Shown here piece after piece: positions 23,612-31,740 of a stretch of DNA of 64,000 bases. Position numbers and translations under genes: made by a program. The first letter of the stretch is position 1. Each line of letters opens with the position of its first letter. The notes under the pieces were generated by a model. It did no database searches. It saw nothing but the letters and a program-made list of their open reading frames with translations, and had not been told where the DNA came from. The DNA comes from Bacteroidia bacterium (GTDB taxonomy: Bacteria; Bacteroidota; Bacteroidia; Bacteroidales; UBA932). Where the stretch lies: the NCBI GenBank assembly GCA_021153285.1, contig JAGKTT010000001.1, positions 59,959-123,958 of the forward strand, read 5' to 3'.

Positions 23612-24418
23612 TCAATATTTCTCTGCTATTGACTTAGCCTCAGGGAGGCGGCGTTTAAGTTCGGAAATTCGCTTATTGTCGCTGGGGTGGGTACTGAGGA
23701 AATCACTCGTATTTCCACCGCCGGCCGACATTTTTGTCCAGAAACCGACAGCACTCTCGGAATCATATCCTGCCATCTCCATAAATACGATTCCCATATA
23801 GTCTGCCTCATATTCGTGTTTTCTGGAATATGGAAGCATCAGGCCGATCTGGGCTCCGAGTCCGAATACGGAAGAGCCTACAGCCTGGACCATTTCAGAC
23901 TTATTTGACAAGGCCTGAGCCAATATTGCCTGACCATACCGCGCTAGAATCTGCTGGCTTATACGCTCGTTGCTATGCTTGGCTACTGCGTGAGCTATCT
24001 CGTGTCCCAGAACCACAGCCAATTCTGCCTCGCTCTGTGCTACAGTGAGTAGTCCATCATACACAACTATCTTTCCGCCAGGAAGGCAGAACGCATTGAC
24101 CTGATCATCCGCCACGAGATTGAACTCCCATTCAAGATTACTCAGTTCTGCCCCTAAGCCATTAGCTTTCAGATATTTCTCTGTCGCATCAGCAAGCTTC
24201 TTTCCCACTGATTTCACCATTGACGAAGCTTTGGCATTGGAAGACACCTTTGCCTCCTTCATATAATCCTTATATTGGGTCAATCCTGCCTCGTAAACTT
24301 CCTGATCCGAAACCAGAAGGACCTGCTTTCTTCCCGTCAATGGGACAGCACCGCATCCGGCAATGACTGTTACAGCCATAAGTACCGCAAGCATCCGGAC
24401 AATGAAAATCTTCCTCAT
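23612..24418 (-). CDS. M48-family zinc metalloprotease, lipoprotein
   Basis: A 268-residue protein with a lipoprotein signal (lipobox IAGC, lipid on Cys22) and an M48 peptidase domain. The zinc site is HEIAH at residues 139-143 with the third ligand Glu in YSRKHEYEADYMG. This is the LoiP/YcaL-like class that degrades misfolded envelope proteins in the periplasm, lipid-anchored. No TPR tail (unlike BepA), and the length is normal for the short class. It lies 66 bp downstream of bactofilin, with a terminator between, so it probably has its own promoter. Confidence 0.9.
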   Translation of the reverse strand: MRKIFIVRMLAVLMAVTVIAGCGAVPLTGRKQVLLVSDQEVYEAGLTQYKDYMKEAKVSSNAKASSMVKSVGKKLADATEKYLKANGLGAELSNLEWEFNLVADDQVNAFCLPGGKIVVYDGLLTVAQSEAELAVVLGHEIAHAVAKHSNERISQQILARYGQAILAQALSNKSEMVQAVGSSVFGLGAQIGLMLPYSRKHEYEADYMGIVFMEMAGYDSESAVGFWTKMSAGGGNTSDFLSTHPSDNKRISELKRRLPEAKSIAEKY

Positions 24419-24447
24419 AACTTTCCCAAATGCATAGTTACAATATA

Positions 24448-24475
24448 CACAAAAGGACCGGAAGACCGGTCCCTT
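24448..24475 (-). terminator. Terminator after bactofilin
   Basis: GGACCGG-AAGA-CCGGTCC, followed on the minus strand by TTTTGTG. Confidence 0.65.
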
Positions 24476-24483
24476 TATAAGAA

Positions 24484-24915
24484 TCAGTTTGCTGGAGCCT
24501 GATGCTGGTGCTGTGTCTGAGCCACCGGCTTCACTGCCACCTGACTTCCAGTAAGCTTATCATATTCGGCATCGCTGATAGTCTTGCAATTACCATTGAA
24601 AACAGCACCAAGTTCCACTGAGAGCTTCTTGATATGAAGGTTTCCGTTGATTACACATCCTTCCTTGAGTGCAAGGGTATCCTTAACAAAAAGATTGCCT
24701 TCCACCTTACCCCATAAATCTACATTATCACAGAAAATATCGCCCTTTATCACCGCGGTTTCTCCGACTACTACGCGTCCTTTTGACTGAAGCTTACCTT
24801 CAAAAGTTCCGTCGATACGGATGTCGCACGGCGACAGGATTTCACCCTTGATTACGGTTCCAGCAGAAATCCTGCTGATAGAATTGACATTAAGAGTAGT
24901 TTCTGTCTTTGCCAT
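24484..24915 (-). CDS. Bactofilin (polymer-forming cytoskeletal protein)
   Basis: A 143-residue protein. Residues about 14-118 are a right-handed beta-helix with the regular hydrophobic/glycine spacing of bactofilins (TVIKGEILSPCDIRIDGTFE, then GRVVVGETAVIKGDIFCDNV, then FVKDTLALKEGCVINGNL). The tails are short and unstructured, the C-terminal one being Gln/His-rich. It polymerises without nucleotide and usually marks membrane sites for cell-shape or envelope work. Only 26 bp after secA, so likely co-transcribed. Confidence 0.9.
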   Translation of the reverse strand: MAKTETTLNVNSISRISAGTVIKGEILSPCDIRIDGTFEGKLQSKGRVVVGETAVIKGDIFCDNVDLWGKVEGNLFVKDTLALKEGCVINGNLHIKKLSVELGAVFNGNCKTISDAEYDKLTGSQVAVKPVAQTQHQHQAPAN

Positions 24916-24941
24916 AATATTTCGTTTGTTTAGTTATTCTA

Positions 24942-27900
24942 TTAAAGTCCTTTACCGTGGCAGTTCTTGAACTTCTTGCCGCTTCCGCAAGGACAAGGAT
25001 CGTTTCTACCGACCTGCTTATCTACGTGTACAGGCATCTTGCTCTTAGGTTCGCCTCCGTTTGTAACAAGATCAGTACGTGAGGTCTGCATCTGATCCAT
25101 ATTCTTCTTAGGCTGCTGTGGAGCCGACTCGCGTGCTTCCGATGCATCTCTAAGCGGAATGAATGCCCTGAGAAGGAAAGACAACACATCCTTGTTAAGG
25201 TCTTCGAGCATCTGGCTAAAGAGGTTGAAGCTCTCGAACTTATAGATAAGGAGCGGATCCTTCTGCTCGTATGTAGCATTCTGAACAGACTGCTTCAGAT
25301 CGTCCATATCACGCAGGTGCTCCTTCCACTTGTCATCGATCTGCCAAAGAGTTATGGTCTTGCTGAGTGCTCTGGCGATTTCCTTACCCTCAGTTTCATA
25401 CGCCTTCTTAAGATTTACAGAGAGAGTAAGCATCTTACGTCCGTCCGAAATAGGAATAGCAATATTCTGATAGATGGCTCCCTGCTTTTCGTACACTTCC
25501 TTGATGATAGGATATGCTCGCTGGAGCATTGTATCCATACGTCTTTCATATGTCTTGAGGATGTTGGCGTGAAGAGCGTCTGTCATCGCAACCTTATTGC
25601 CTTTAGAGAAGACGGCTTCATCAAATCCAAGTTCGACAGAAAGCGATGTCATCACAAGCTCAGAGAATGATTCATAATCCATTTCTTCTGACTTCTCGAC
25701 GAGAATCTGAGCGATGTCCTGCATCATATTCATAACGTCGATCTCCACTCTCTCACCTGAAAGCGCATTGCGTCTCTTTGTATAGATGACCTCTCTCTGA
25801 GAGTTCATAACGTCATCGTACTCAAGGAGTCTCTTACGGATACCGAAGTTATTCTCTTCCACCTTCTTCTGCGCTCTTTCCACAGCGCTGCTGAGCATTG
25901 AAGCCTCAAGAGCCTCATCCTCCTGCAGACCCATCCTGTCGACCATTCCTGCAATCTTCTCACCACCGAAGAGACGCATAAGTTTATCTTCAAGGGATAC
26001 ATAGAAGATAGAAGAACCAGGGTCACCCTGACGTCCGGAACGACCTCTGAGCTGACGGTCCACACGACGGCTGTCGTGTCGTTCTGTTCCGATGATGGCA
26101 AGTCCACCTGCAGCCTTCACTTCCTCAGGCAGCTTGATATCGGTTCCACGACCAGCCATATTGGTTGCGATTGTCACGGTAGAAGGTTCTCCGGCGTGCT
26201 TTACCACCTCGGCCTCGCGAGCGTGCTGCTTTGCATTGAGGACCTGATGCTGGATACCGCGAAGCCTGAGCATACGGCTCAGGAGTTCGGAAGTCTCGAC
26301 ATCGGTAGTACCGACGAGCACTGGCCTTCCCTCCTTTGTAAGCTCCACGACCTTATTGATCACTGCATCGTACTTTGCCTTCTTTGTCTTATAAATAAGG
26401 TCATTGTTATCGAAACGGGCGATAGGTCTGTTGGTCGGGATAACCACCACATCGAGCTTATAGATGGACCAGAACTCGCCTGCCTCTGTCTCTGCCGTAC
26501 CGGTCATACCGGCAAGCTTATGATACATACGGAAATAGTTCTGGAGAGTGATGGTAGCGAATGTCTGAGTGGCAGCCTCCACCTTCACATTTTCCTTAGC
26601 CTCGACAGCCTGATGGAGTCCATCGCTCCAACGGCGTCCTTCCATAATACGTCCTGTCTGCTCGTCGACGATCTTGATCTTACCGTCCTGAATGATATAA
26701 TCGATCTCCTTATCGAACATAGTATATGCCTTAAGGAGCTGATTTACGGTATGTACGCGCTCTGACTTAAGCGCAAAGTCCGCAAGGATCTCATCCTTCT
26801 TTACCTGCTTTTCCTCAGCGGTAAGCTCCAGATTCTTCTGAACCTCTGCGATCGCTGCTCCTACGTCAGGAAGGACGAAGAAGTTCGTATCCTCGAGATT
26901 GCCGGTGATCAGGTCGCGTCCCTTGTCGGTCATATCCACCGAGTGCTGCTTCTCATTGATGACGAAGAAAAGTTCGTCGGTAACGATGTGCATTTCACGC
27001 TCGTTGTCCTGGATATAATAGTTCTCGACCTTCTGCATAAGCTGCTTCATACCAGGCTCGCTGAGGAACTTGATGAGCGGCTTATATTTAGGATAACCCT
27101 TATATGCTCTGAAAAGAAGAAGTCCTCCATCTTTCTCGTTGCCCTCGGCTATGAGTTTCTTAGCCTCGTTCAGGAGCTGGTTCACAAGAGACTTCTGGTT
27201 GCTGTACAGACGCTCCACAAGCGGCTTGTATTCCATAAACTGCTGATCCTCACCTTTTGGAACAGGACCGGAAATGATCAGAGGGGTACGTGCGTCATCG
27301 ATGAGCACAGAGTCGACCTCATCGACAATAGCGAAATGATGCTTCCTCTGGACAAGGTCCTTCATCGAGGTGGCCATATTGTCACGGAGATAGTCGAAGC
27401 CGAATTCATTGTTCGTACCGAAGGTGATGTTGCAGGCATAGGCCTTCTTACGTGCCTCGCTGTTAGGCTGATGCTTGTCGATACAATCCACTGAAAGTCC
27501 GTGGAACATATAGAGAGGTCCCATCCACTCGGAGTCACGCTTCGAGAGGTAGTCGTTCACTGTCACAACGTGCACGCCCTTGCCTGCCAAGGCATTAAGG
27601 AATACAGGGAGTGTCGCTACGAGAGTCTTACCCTCTCCAGTAGCCATTTCAGCGATCTTACCCTGATGAAGCACGATACCACCGATGAGCTGGACGTCAT
27701 AGTGGACCATATCCCAGGTCATCTCATTACCGCCTGCAAGCCAATGGTTCTGCCAAACGGCATAGTCACCGTCAATCGTAACAAACTCCTTGGTGGTGCT
27801 GAGGTCACGGTCAAACTGTGTAGCCTTCACACGTATCTCAGGGTTCTGAGCGAAACGGCGTGCTGTGGATTTCATAATGGCAAATGCCTCAGGAAGGATT

Positions 27901-28217
27901 TCATCGAGCACCTTCTCAATGATCTCATCCACCTTCTTTACGAGCTTATCCTGCTCAGTAGCAAGGGCTTCCTTCTGATTAAGAGGAATATCCTTCTCCA
28001 GTTCCTCCCTGATCTGGGCGATACGGTTCTCATCCTGCGCGATAGCAGCCTGGATTTTATCCTTAAGTCCCTGACACCTGTCTCTAAGCTGGTCGTCTGA
28101 AAGTTTATCAATAGTCTTGTAGGCTTCAAGAACTTTGTCCAAGGTAGGCCTGATGGCCTTCATATCACGGTCGGCCTTGGTTCCGAAAATCTTTTTGAAA
28201 ACGTCTGTAAATGACAT
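24942..28217 (-). CDS. secA: Preprotein translocase ATPase SecA
   Basis: A 1091-residue SecA, the motor pushing preproteins through SecYEG. Nucleotide-binding domain 1 has MATGEGKTLVATLP (Walker A) and the VDEVDSVLIDDARTPLIISG Walker B region; NBD2 has TNMAGRGTDIKL and RQLRGRSGRQGDPGSS; the extreme C-terminus is the zinc-binding SEC-C tail GRNDPCPCGSGKKFKNCHG that contacts SecB and ribosomes. It is longer than E. coli SecA (901) through insertions in the first half, as is normal in Bacteroidetes. Start 28217 (MSFTDVFKKIFG) is preferred over 28298 because the latter lies beyond the predicted transcription start. Confidence 0.97.
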   Translation of the reverse strand: MSFTDVFKKIFGTKADRDMKAIRPTLDKVLEAYKTIDKLSDDQLRDRCQGLKDKIQAAIAQDENRIAQIREELEKDIPLNQKEALATEQDKLVKKVDEIIEKVLDEILPEAFAIMKSTARRFAQNPEIRVKATQFDRDLSTTKEFVTIDGDYAVWQNHWLAGGNEMTWDMVHYDVQLIGGIVLHQGKIAEMATGEGKTLVATLPVFLNALAGKGVHVVTVNDYLSKRDSEWMGPLYMFHGLSVDCIDKHQPNSEARKKAYACNITFGTNNEFGFDYLRDNMATSMKDLVQRKHHFAIVDEVDSVLIDDARTPLIISGPVPKGEDQQFMEYKPLVERLYSNQKSLVNQLLNEAKKLIAEGNEKDGGLLLFRAYKGYPKYKPLIKFLSEPGMKQLMQKVENYYIQDNEREMHIVTDELFFVINEKQHSVDMTDKGRDLITGNLEDTNFFVLPDVGAAIAEVQKNLELTAEEKQVKKDEILADFALKSERVHTVNQLLKAYTMFDKEIDYIIQDGKIKIVDEQTGRIMEGRRWSDGLHQAVEAKENVKVEAATQTFATITLQNYFRMYHKLAGMTGTAETEAGEFWSIYKLDVVVIPTNRPIARFDNNDLIYKTKKAKYDAVINKVVELTKEGRPVLVGTTDVETSELLSRMLRLRGIQHQVLNAKQHAREAEVVKHAGEPSTVTIATNMAGRGTDIKLPEEVKAAGGLAIIGTERHDSRRVDRQLRGRSGRQGDPGSSIFYVSLEDKLMRLFGGEKIAGMVDRMGLQEDEALEASMLSSAVERAQKKVEENNFGIRKRLLEYDDVMNSQREVIYTKRRNALSGERVEIDVMNMMQDIAQILVEKSEEMDYESFSELVMTSLSVELGFDEAVFSKGNKVAMTDALHANILKTYERRMDTMLQRAYPIIKEVYEKQGAIYQNIAIPISDGRKMLTLSVNLKKAYETEGKEIARALSKTITLWQIDDKWKEHLRDMDDLKQSVQNATYEQKDPLLIYKFESFNLFSQMLEDLNKDVLSFLLRAFIPLRDASEARESAPQQPKKNMDQMQTSRTDLVTNGGEPKSKMPVHVDKQVGRNDPCPCGSGKKFKNCHGKGL

Positions 28218-28275
28218 ATCTGTACTATATTTATTATCTGAAAAAGTTTGTATGCACCACGGTACACACAAACTG

Positions 28276-28306
28276 CAAATATAGTGACATTTGGACAAAT
28301 ATCAAA
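28276..28306 (-). promoter_or_regulatory. Promoter of secA
   Basis: Minus strand: TTTG at 28303-28306, 19-bp gap, TATATTTG at 28276-28283. It supports the 28217 start for SecA with a leader of about 50 nt. Confidence 0.75.
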
Positions 28307-28358
28307 AACGACTGCCATATAGTCAGACAAAAAATGAATAATATGTCATAATGTTTTG

Positions 28359-29237
28359 TCAACGTCCGGATTCATAATCCATAACGCACATCCGCAAGGA
28401 TTCTGTCCAATGCGGGATATCCAGATCGAAATCCCTCATTATCTTCGTCTTATCGAGTACCGAATAATGAGGACGACGGGCCCTGGTCGGAAAATCAGCA
28501 GAAAGGCAAGGCTTTATATGGCAGATATGTCCCACGGCATCTCTTATGGCCACAGCAAAATCATACCAGGAGCAGACACCCTGTCCGGTATAATTGTACA
28601 CGCCGGAAATCCTTTCTGTCCAGCGGTCGATCATATGAAATATAGCCTGAGCAAGATCCGGTGCATATGTAGGCGTACCTACCTGATCTACCACGACCTT
28701 CATTTCCGACAGCGCAGCAGTCTTTTCCACTATAGTATTATAGAAATTGCGCGAACCGCAGGAATAAAGCCAGGCGGTCCTTATGATAAGATGTCTGCAT
28801 CCGGAAGCCGCTATCAGTCTTTCTCCATCGAGCTTGGTACGGGCATAGATATTCAACGGATTCGGGACAGCATTTTCGTCATAAGGTGTATTAGATTGTC
28901 CATCAAAGACATAGTCAGTGGAAATATGTATGAGCGAGATATTTCTTTTTGCCACCTGTCCGGCAATTACCCCGGCCGCAAAGGCATTGACCTTATATGC
29001 GTTTTCTTCATCGATCTCAGCCTTTTCCACATCCGTATATGCAGCGCAATTGACTACGACATCAATATCATTGACATCCAGAATATGGCCGACGGCCTCC
29101 GCATCGGTAATATCCAGAGCCAATGTTTCACCTTCCGGACAGATGTCCGCAAAAAGGCATCTATGTCCTGAAATGTCCGAAATGCTCCTGATAGCCTTTC
29201 CCAACTGACCACCGGCACCTGTCACCAAGATATTCAT
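28359..29237 (-). CDS. rfbD: dTDP-4-dehydrorhamnose reductase
   Basis: A 292-residue SDR enzyme completing dTDP-L-rhamnose. It has MNILVTGAGGQLGKAI, DVVVNCAAYTDVEKAE, ISTDYVFDGQSNTPYDE and NIYARTKLDGER, where YARTK is the catalytic Tyr-x3-Lys. Length is standard. It follows rfbC by 12 bp in a four-gene unit pdxA-rnhA-rfbC-rfbD, away from rfbA and rfbB in the capsule operon. Confidence 0.92.
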   Translation of the reverse strand: MNILVTGAGGQLGKAIRSISDISGHRCLFADICPEGETLALDITDAEAVGHILDVNDIDVVVNCAAYTDVEKAEIDEENAYKVNAFAAGVIAGQVAKRNISLIHISTDYVFDGQSNTPYDENAVPNPLNIYARTKLDGERLIAASGCRHLIIRTAWLYSCGSRNFYNTIVEKTAALSEMKVVVDQVGTPTYAPDLAQAIFHMIDRWTERISGVYNYTGQGVCSWYDFAVAIRDAVGHICHIKPCLSADFPTRARRPHYSVLDKTKIMRDFDLDIPHWTESLRMCVMDYESGR

Positions 29238-29249
29238 ATCACGAATCGA

Positions 29250-29804
29250 TTATATGTAAAACACATCCTCCAGATCTTTCAGGGCCGGATGAGCACAATC
29301 CTTTTCCGATAATACGACGTCCTCCGCAGGAATTCTCCAGTCAATGGACAGATCCGGATCATCCCATCTCACCGCACCTTCGCTCTGAGGTGAATAATAA
29401 TTATCACATTTATACTGGAATATGACTTCATCCGAAAGTACACAGAAACCGTGTGCAAAACCTCTAGGTATAAAGAGCTGCCTGCGATTCATCTCTGAAA
29501 GTTCAACAGCCTCATATTTTCCATAAGTCGGAGAACCTTTCCTCAAATCCACTGCCACATCCAGCACACATCCCTTGACCACCCGCACAAGCTTGGCCTG
29601 GGCATATGGAGGCTTCTGGAAATGCAGTCCTCGCAGCACACCGTAGGAAGACTTGCTCTCATTATCCTGTACAAAATGCACAGGTCCGACCGCCTCTGCA
29701 AACTCCCGCTCGGAAAACGACTCGAAGAAATAACCGCGCCTATCCTCGAAAACGCGTGGTTCGAGAATTACAAGTCCCTCTATTTCGGTACGGATGACAT
29801 TCAT
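29250..29804 (-). CDS. rfbC: dTDP-4-dehydrorhamnose 3,5-epimerase
   Basis: A 184-residue cupin-fold epimerase acting on dTDP-4-keto-6-deoxyglucose. Recognisable are GLVILEPRVFEDRRGYFFES, the catalytic His in VLRGLHFQKPPYAQAKLVRV, RKGSPTYGKYEAVELS, and FIPRGFAHGFCVLSDE. Length is normal. Located 8 bp after rnhA and 12 bp before rfbD. Confidence 0.94.
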   Translation of the reverse strand: MNVIRTEIEGLVILEPRVFEDRRGYFFESFSEREFAEAVGPVHFVQDNESKSSYGVLRGLHFQKPPYAQAKLVRVVKGCVLDVAVDLRKGSPTYGKYEAVELSEMNRRQLFIPRGFAHGFCVLSDEVIFQYKCDNYYSPQSEGAVRWDDPDLSIDWRIPAEDVVLSEKDCAHPALKDLEDVFYI

Positions 29805-29812
29805 AATGGTAT

Positions 29813-30319
29813 TTATAAGAGTGATTCTTCTGGATTGTATCCTGCATCAGGAGGCAATTGTATTCCTTTAGCTACAGCACCTGCCCCTGCTGCCACAGCC
29901 AGGGCATCGCATCGTTCATTTTCCGGATGACCGGCGTGTCCCTTTATCCAATGAAACGCCACCCTATGTTTCTGCAGAAGCGGCAACAGCCTCATCCAGA
30001 GATCGGGATTCTTCACCTTGGCAAATCCCTTCCGTCTCCAGTTCTCCAGCCACCCTTTGTTGATTGCATTTACCACATAAGACGAATCACTGGTGACGTG
30101 TACTTCGGCATTCTGCCATCTGATGGCCTCCAGGCCCTTGATTACAGCCAGAAGTTCCATCCTGTTGTTGGTCGTAAGACTGAAGCCCTCCGAAATTTCC
30201 ATCTGATGAGTGCCACATTTAAGTACCACCCCATAGCCGCCGGGACCAGGATTTCCGCTGGAGGCTCCGTCAGTATAAAGAAATATCGGCGGCCTTGCCT
30301 GTTGACTTACTTCCGGCAT
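29813..30319 (-). CDS. rnhA: Ribonuclease HI
   Basis: A 168-residue RNase H1 that cuts RNA in RNA-DNA hybrids. It shows FLYTDGASSGNPGPGGYGVV with the first catalytic Asp, TTNNRMELLAVIKGLEAI with the Glu, VTSDSSYVVNAINKGW with the second Asp, and VAFHWIKGHAGHPENERCDA with the His and last Asp. No N-terminal hybrid-binding domain. It begins 3 bp after pdxA and leads into the rhamnose genes. Confidence 0.93.
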   Translation of the reverse strand: MPEVSQQARPPIFLYTDGASSGNPGPGGYGVVLKCGTHQMEISEGFSLTTNNRMELLAVIKGLEAIRWQNAEVHVTSDSSYVVNAINKGWLENWRRKGFAKVKNPDLWMRLLPLLQKHRVAFHWIKGHAGHPENERCDALAVAAGAGAVAKGIQLPPDAGYNPEESLL

Positions 30320-30322
30320 AGC

Positions 30323-31402
30323 TTATTCAATGATCCTTCCACCCTTAGGCTTTATCTCTGTATCAGGCATCTTGATGGTCATACGGTTCTCCATCAGATC
30401 ATCATATTCTTCACGACGATTGAAGATATCGATTGCCGTATATATAGCTGCCATCATCGAACGCGGATCAGCCATATCTCTTCCTGCCATTTCATAAGCA
30501 GTACCGTGATCCGGAGATGTCCTTACGACAGGAAGACCGGCGGTATAATTGACTCCCTCCTCAAAGGCCAAAGCCTTGAACGGAGTAAGTCCCTGATCGT
30601 GATACATTGCCAATACCGCATCAAACTTATTGTATGAAGAACCGAAGAATCCGTCCGGAGAATACGGTCCGAATGCAAGGATTCCTTCTGAATTGGCCTC
30701 CTGGACAGCAGGAAGGATGATCTGCTGCTCCTCATCACCGAGAAGCCCTCCGTCTCCGCAGTGCGGATTCAGACCAAGCACAGCAATCTTCGGCGAATCG
30801 ATTCCGAAATCTCTTTCCAGAGAAGTCTTCATCAGACGAAGCTTGCTTAGGATCCTTTCCTTAGTGATGCTGCCGACCACATCCTTGAGTGCAATATGAC
30901 CAGTGACAACACCCACCTTGAGTCTGTCGCACACCATAATCATTGCCACTTCATCTACACCGAACTGCTTTTCCAGATATTCCGTATGACCGGTATAGCC
31001 GAAGCCTTCACCTGCCATCGCCCTCTTATTGATAGGGGCCGTTACAAGAACATCGATATAACCTTCCTTGATATCTTCGACTGCTCTTTCGAGTGATGTC
31101 ATAGCTGCCTTAGCCGACTCTGCAGTCGATTGGCCCGGTTCTACGAAAACATTCTCAGGCAAGCAGTTAACGATATTCACCCTCTTCTGATGAACATCCT
31201 TGGCTGAATTTATCACATTGGTATTTATCTGATCGATATTATGGATCTGCTTCTTGTAAAAGCCGAATATCTTGGATGATCCGTAAATCACGGGAGTGCA
31301 GAGATCCAGCATCCTCTCATCCGCCAAAGCCTTGATGATGACCTCGTATCCGATACCGTTGCCGTCTCCCTGGGTAATGCCCACAACTAATTTTCTTGCC
31401 AT
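30323..31402 (-). CDS. pdxA: 4-hydroxythreonine-4-phosphate dehydrogenase
   Basis: A 359-residue PdxA for vitamin B6 (pyridoxal phosphate) synthesis. Motifs: GITQGDGNGIGYEVI at the N-terminus, VTAPINKRAM, GYTGHTEYLEKQFGVDEVAM with a metal-ligand His, and AMYHDQGLTPFKALAFEEGV with a second metal site. I start at 31402 (MARKLVVG); the frame stays open up to 31486 but the upstream promoter at 31434-31466 excludes that. First gene of the pdxA-rnhA-rfbC-rfbD unit. Confidence 0.93.
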   Translation of the reverse strand: MARKLVVGITQGDGNGIGYEVIIKALADERMLDLCTPVIYGSSKIFGFYKKQIHNIDQINTNVINSAKDVHQKRVNIVNCLPENVFVEPGQSTAESAKAAMTSLERAVEDIKEGYIDVLVTAPINKRAMAGEGFGYTGHTEYLEKQFGVDEVAMIMVCDRLKVGVVTGHIALKDVVGSITKERILSKLRLMKTSLERDFGIDSPKIAVLGLNPHCGDGGLLGDEEQQIILPAVQEANSEGILAFGPYSPDGFFGSSYNKFDAVLAMYHDQGLTPFKALAFEEGVNYTAGLPVVRTSPDHGTAYEMAGRDMADPRSMMAAIYTAIDIFNRREEYDDLMENRMTIKMPDTEIKPKGGRIIE

Positions 31403-31433
31403 ATTTCTTATAGGAGTTTTTCTAATTAACCTA

Positions 31434-31466
31434 CAAATATATAAATTTTTCCACGAAACTGCCAAT
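31434..31466 (-). promoter_or_regulatory. Promoter of the pdxA-rnhA-rfbCD unit
   Basis: Minus strand: TATATTTG at 31434-31441 with a TTG about 21 bp upstream (31463-31465). The leader would be about 25 nt. Confidence 0.6.
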
Positions 31467-31725
31467 TCGATTTCTTCAAGCATCACTTATAGGTGAAAGC
31501 ACTATCCCCGTACAGTCCCGCACAATAATGCTGCCCGCCAAACCTTCCCCTCTCATCGAAGTACTTCCACACCACTTCAATGTGTTCCAAGGTTTGGTCA
31601 TCCTAAAGTTACGACATCAGAATTCTGAGAAAGGCAACACATATTCCGATAGAATGATCGCATTCATTTTCCGCATAACTACAGATCTTACCTGAAAAAC
31701 TATATGAAGAAAGCGGATTTTTTAT

Positions 31726-31733
31726 TAGATTTG
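31726..31733 (+). promoter_or_regulatory. -7 box of recG
   Basis: TAGATTTG ends 7 bp before the ATG at 31741, so the recG message would be leaderless or nearly so. A -33 TTTG is not evident. Confidence 0.5.
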
Positions 31734-31740
31734 CCAGTCT

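Noticed and set aside
26076..26765. 229-codon plus-strand frame opposite secA
   Set aside because: Antisense shadow of a highly biased gene; composition (many Leu, His, Cys) is typical for reverse reading frames.
31487..31740. Short frames before recG, such as one ending in AFTYK on the minus strand
   Set aside because: The frames are under 45 codons, interrupted by stops upstream, and match nothing I recognise. They might be a gene relic, but the evidence is too weak.
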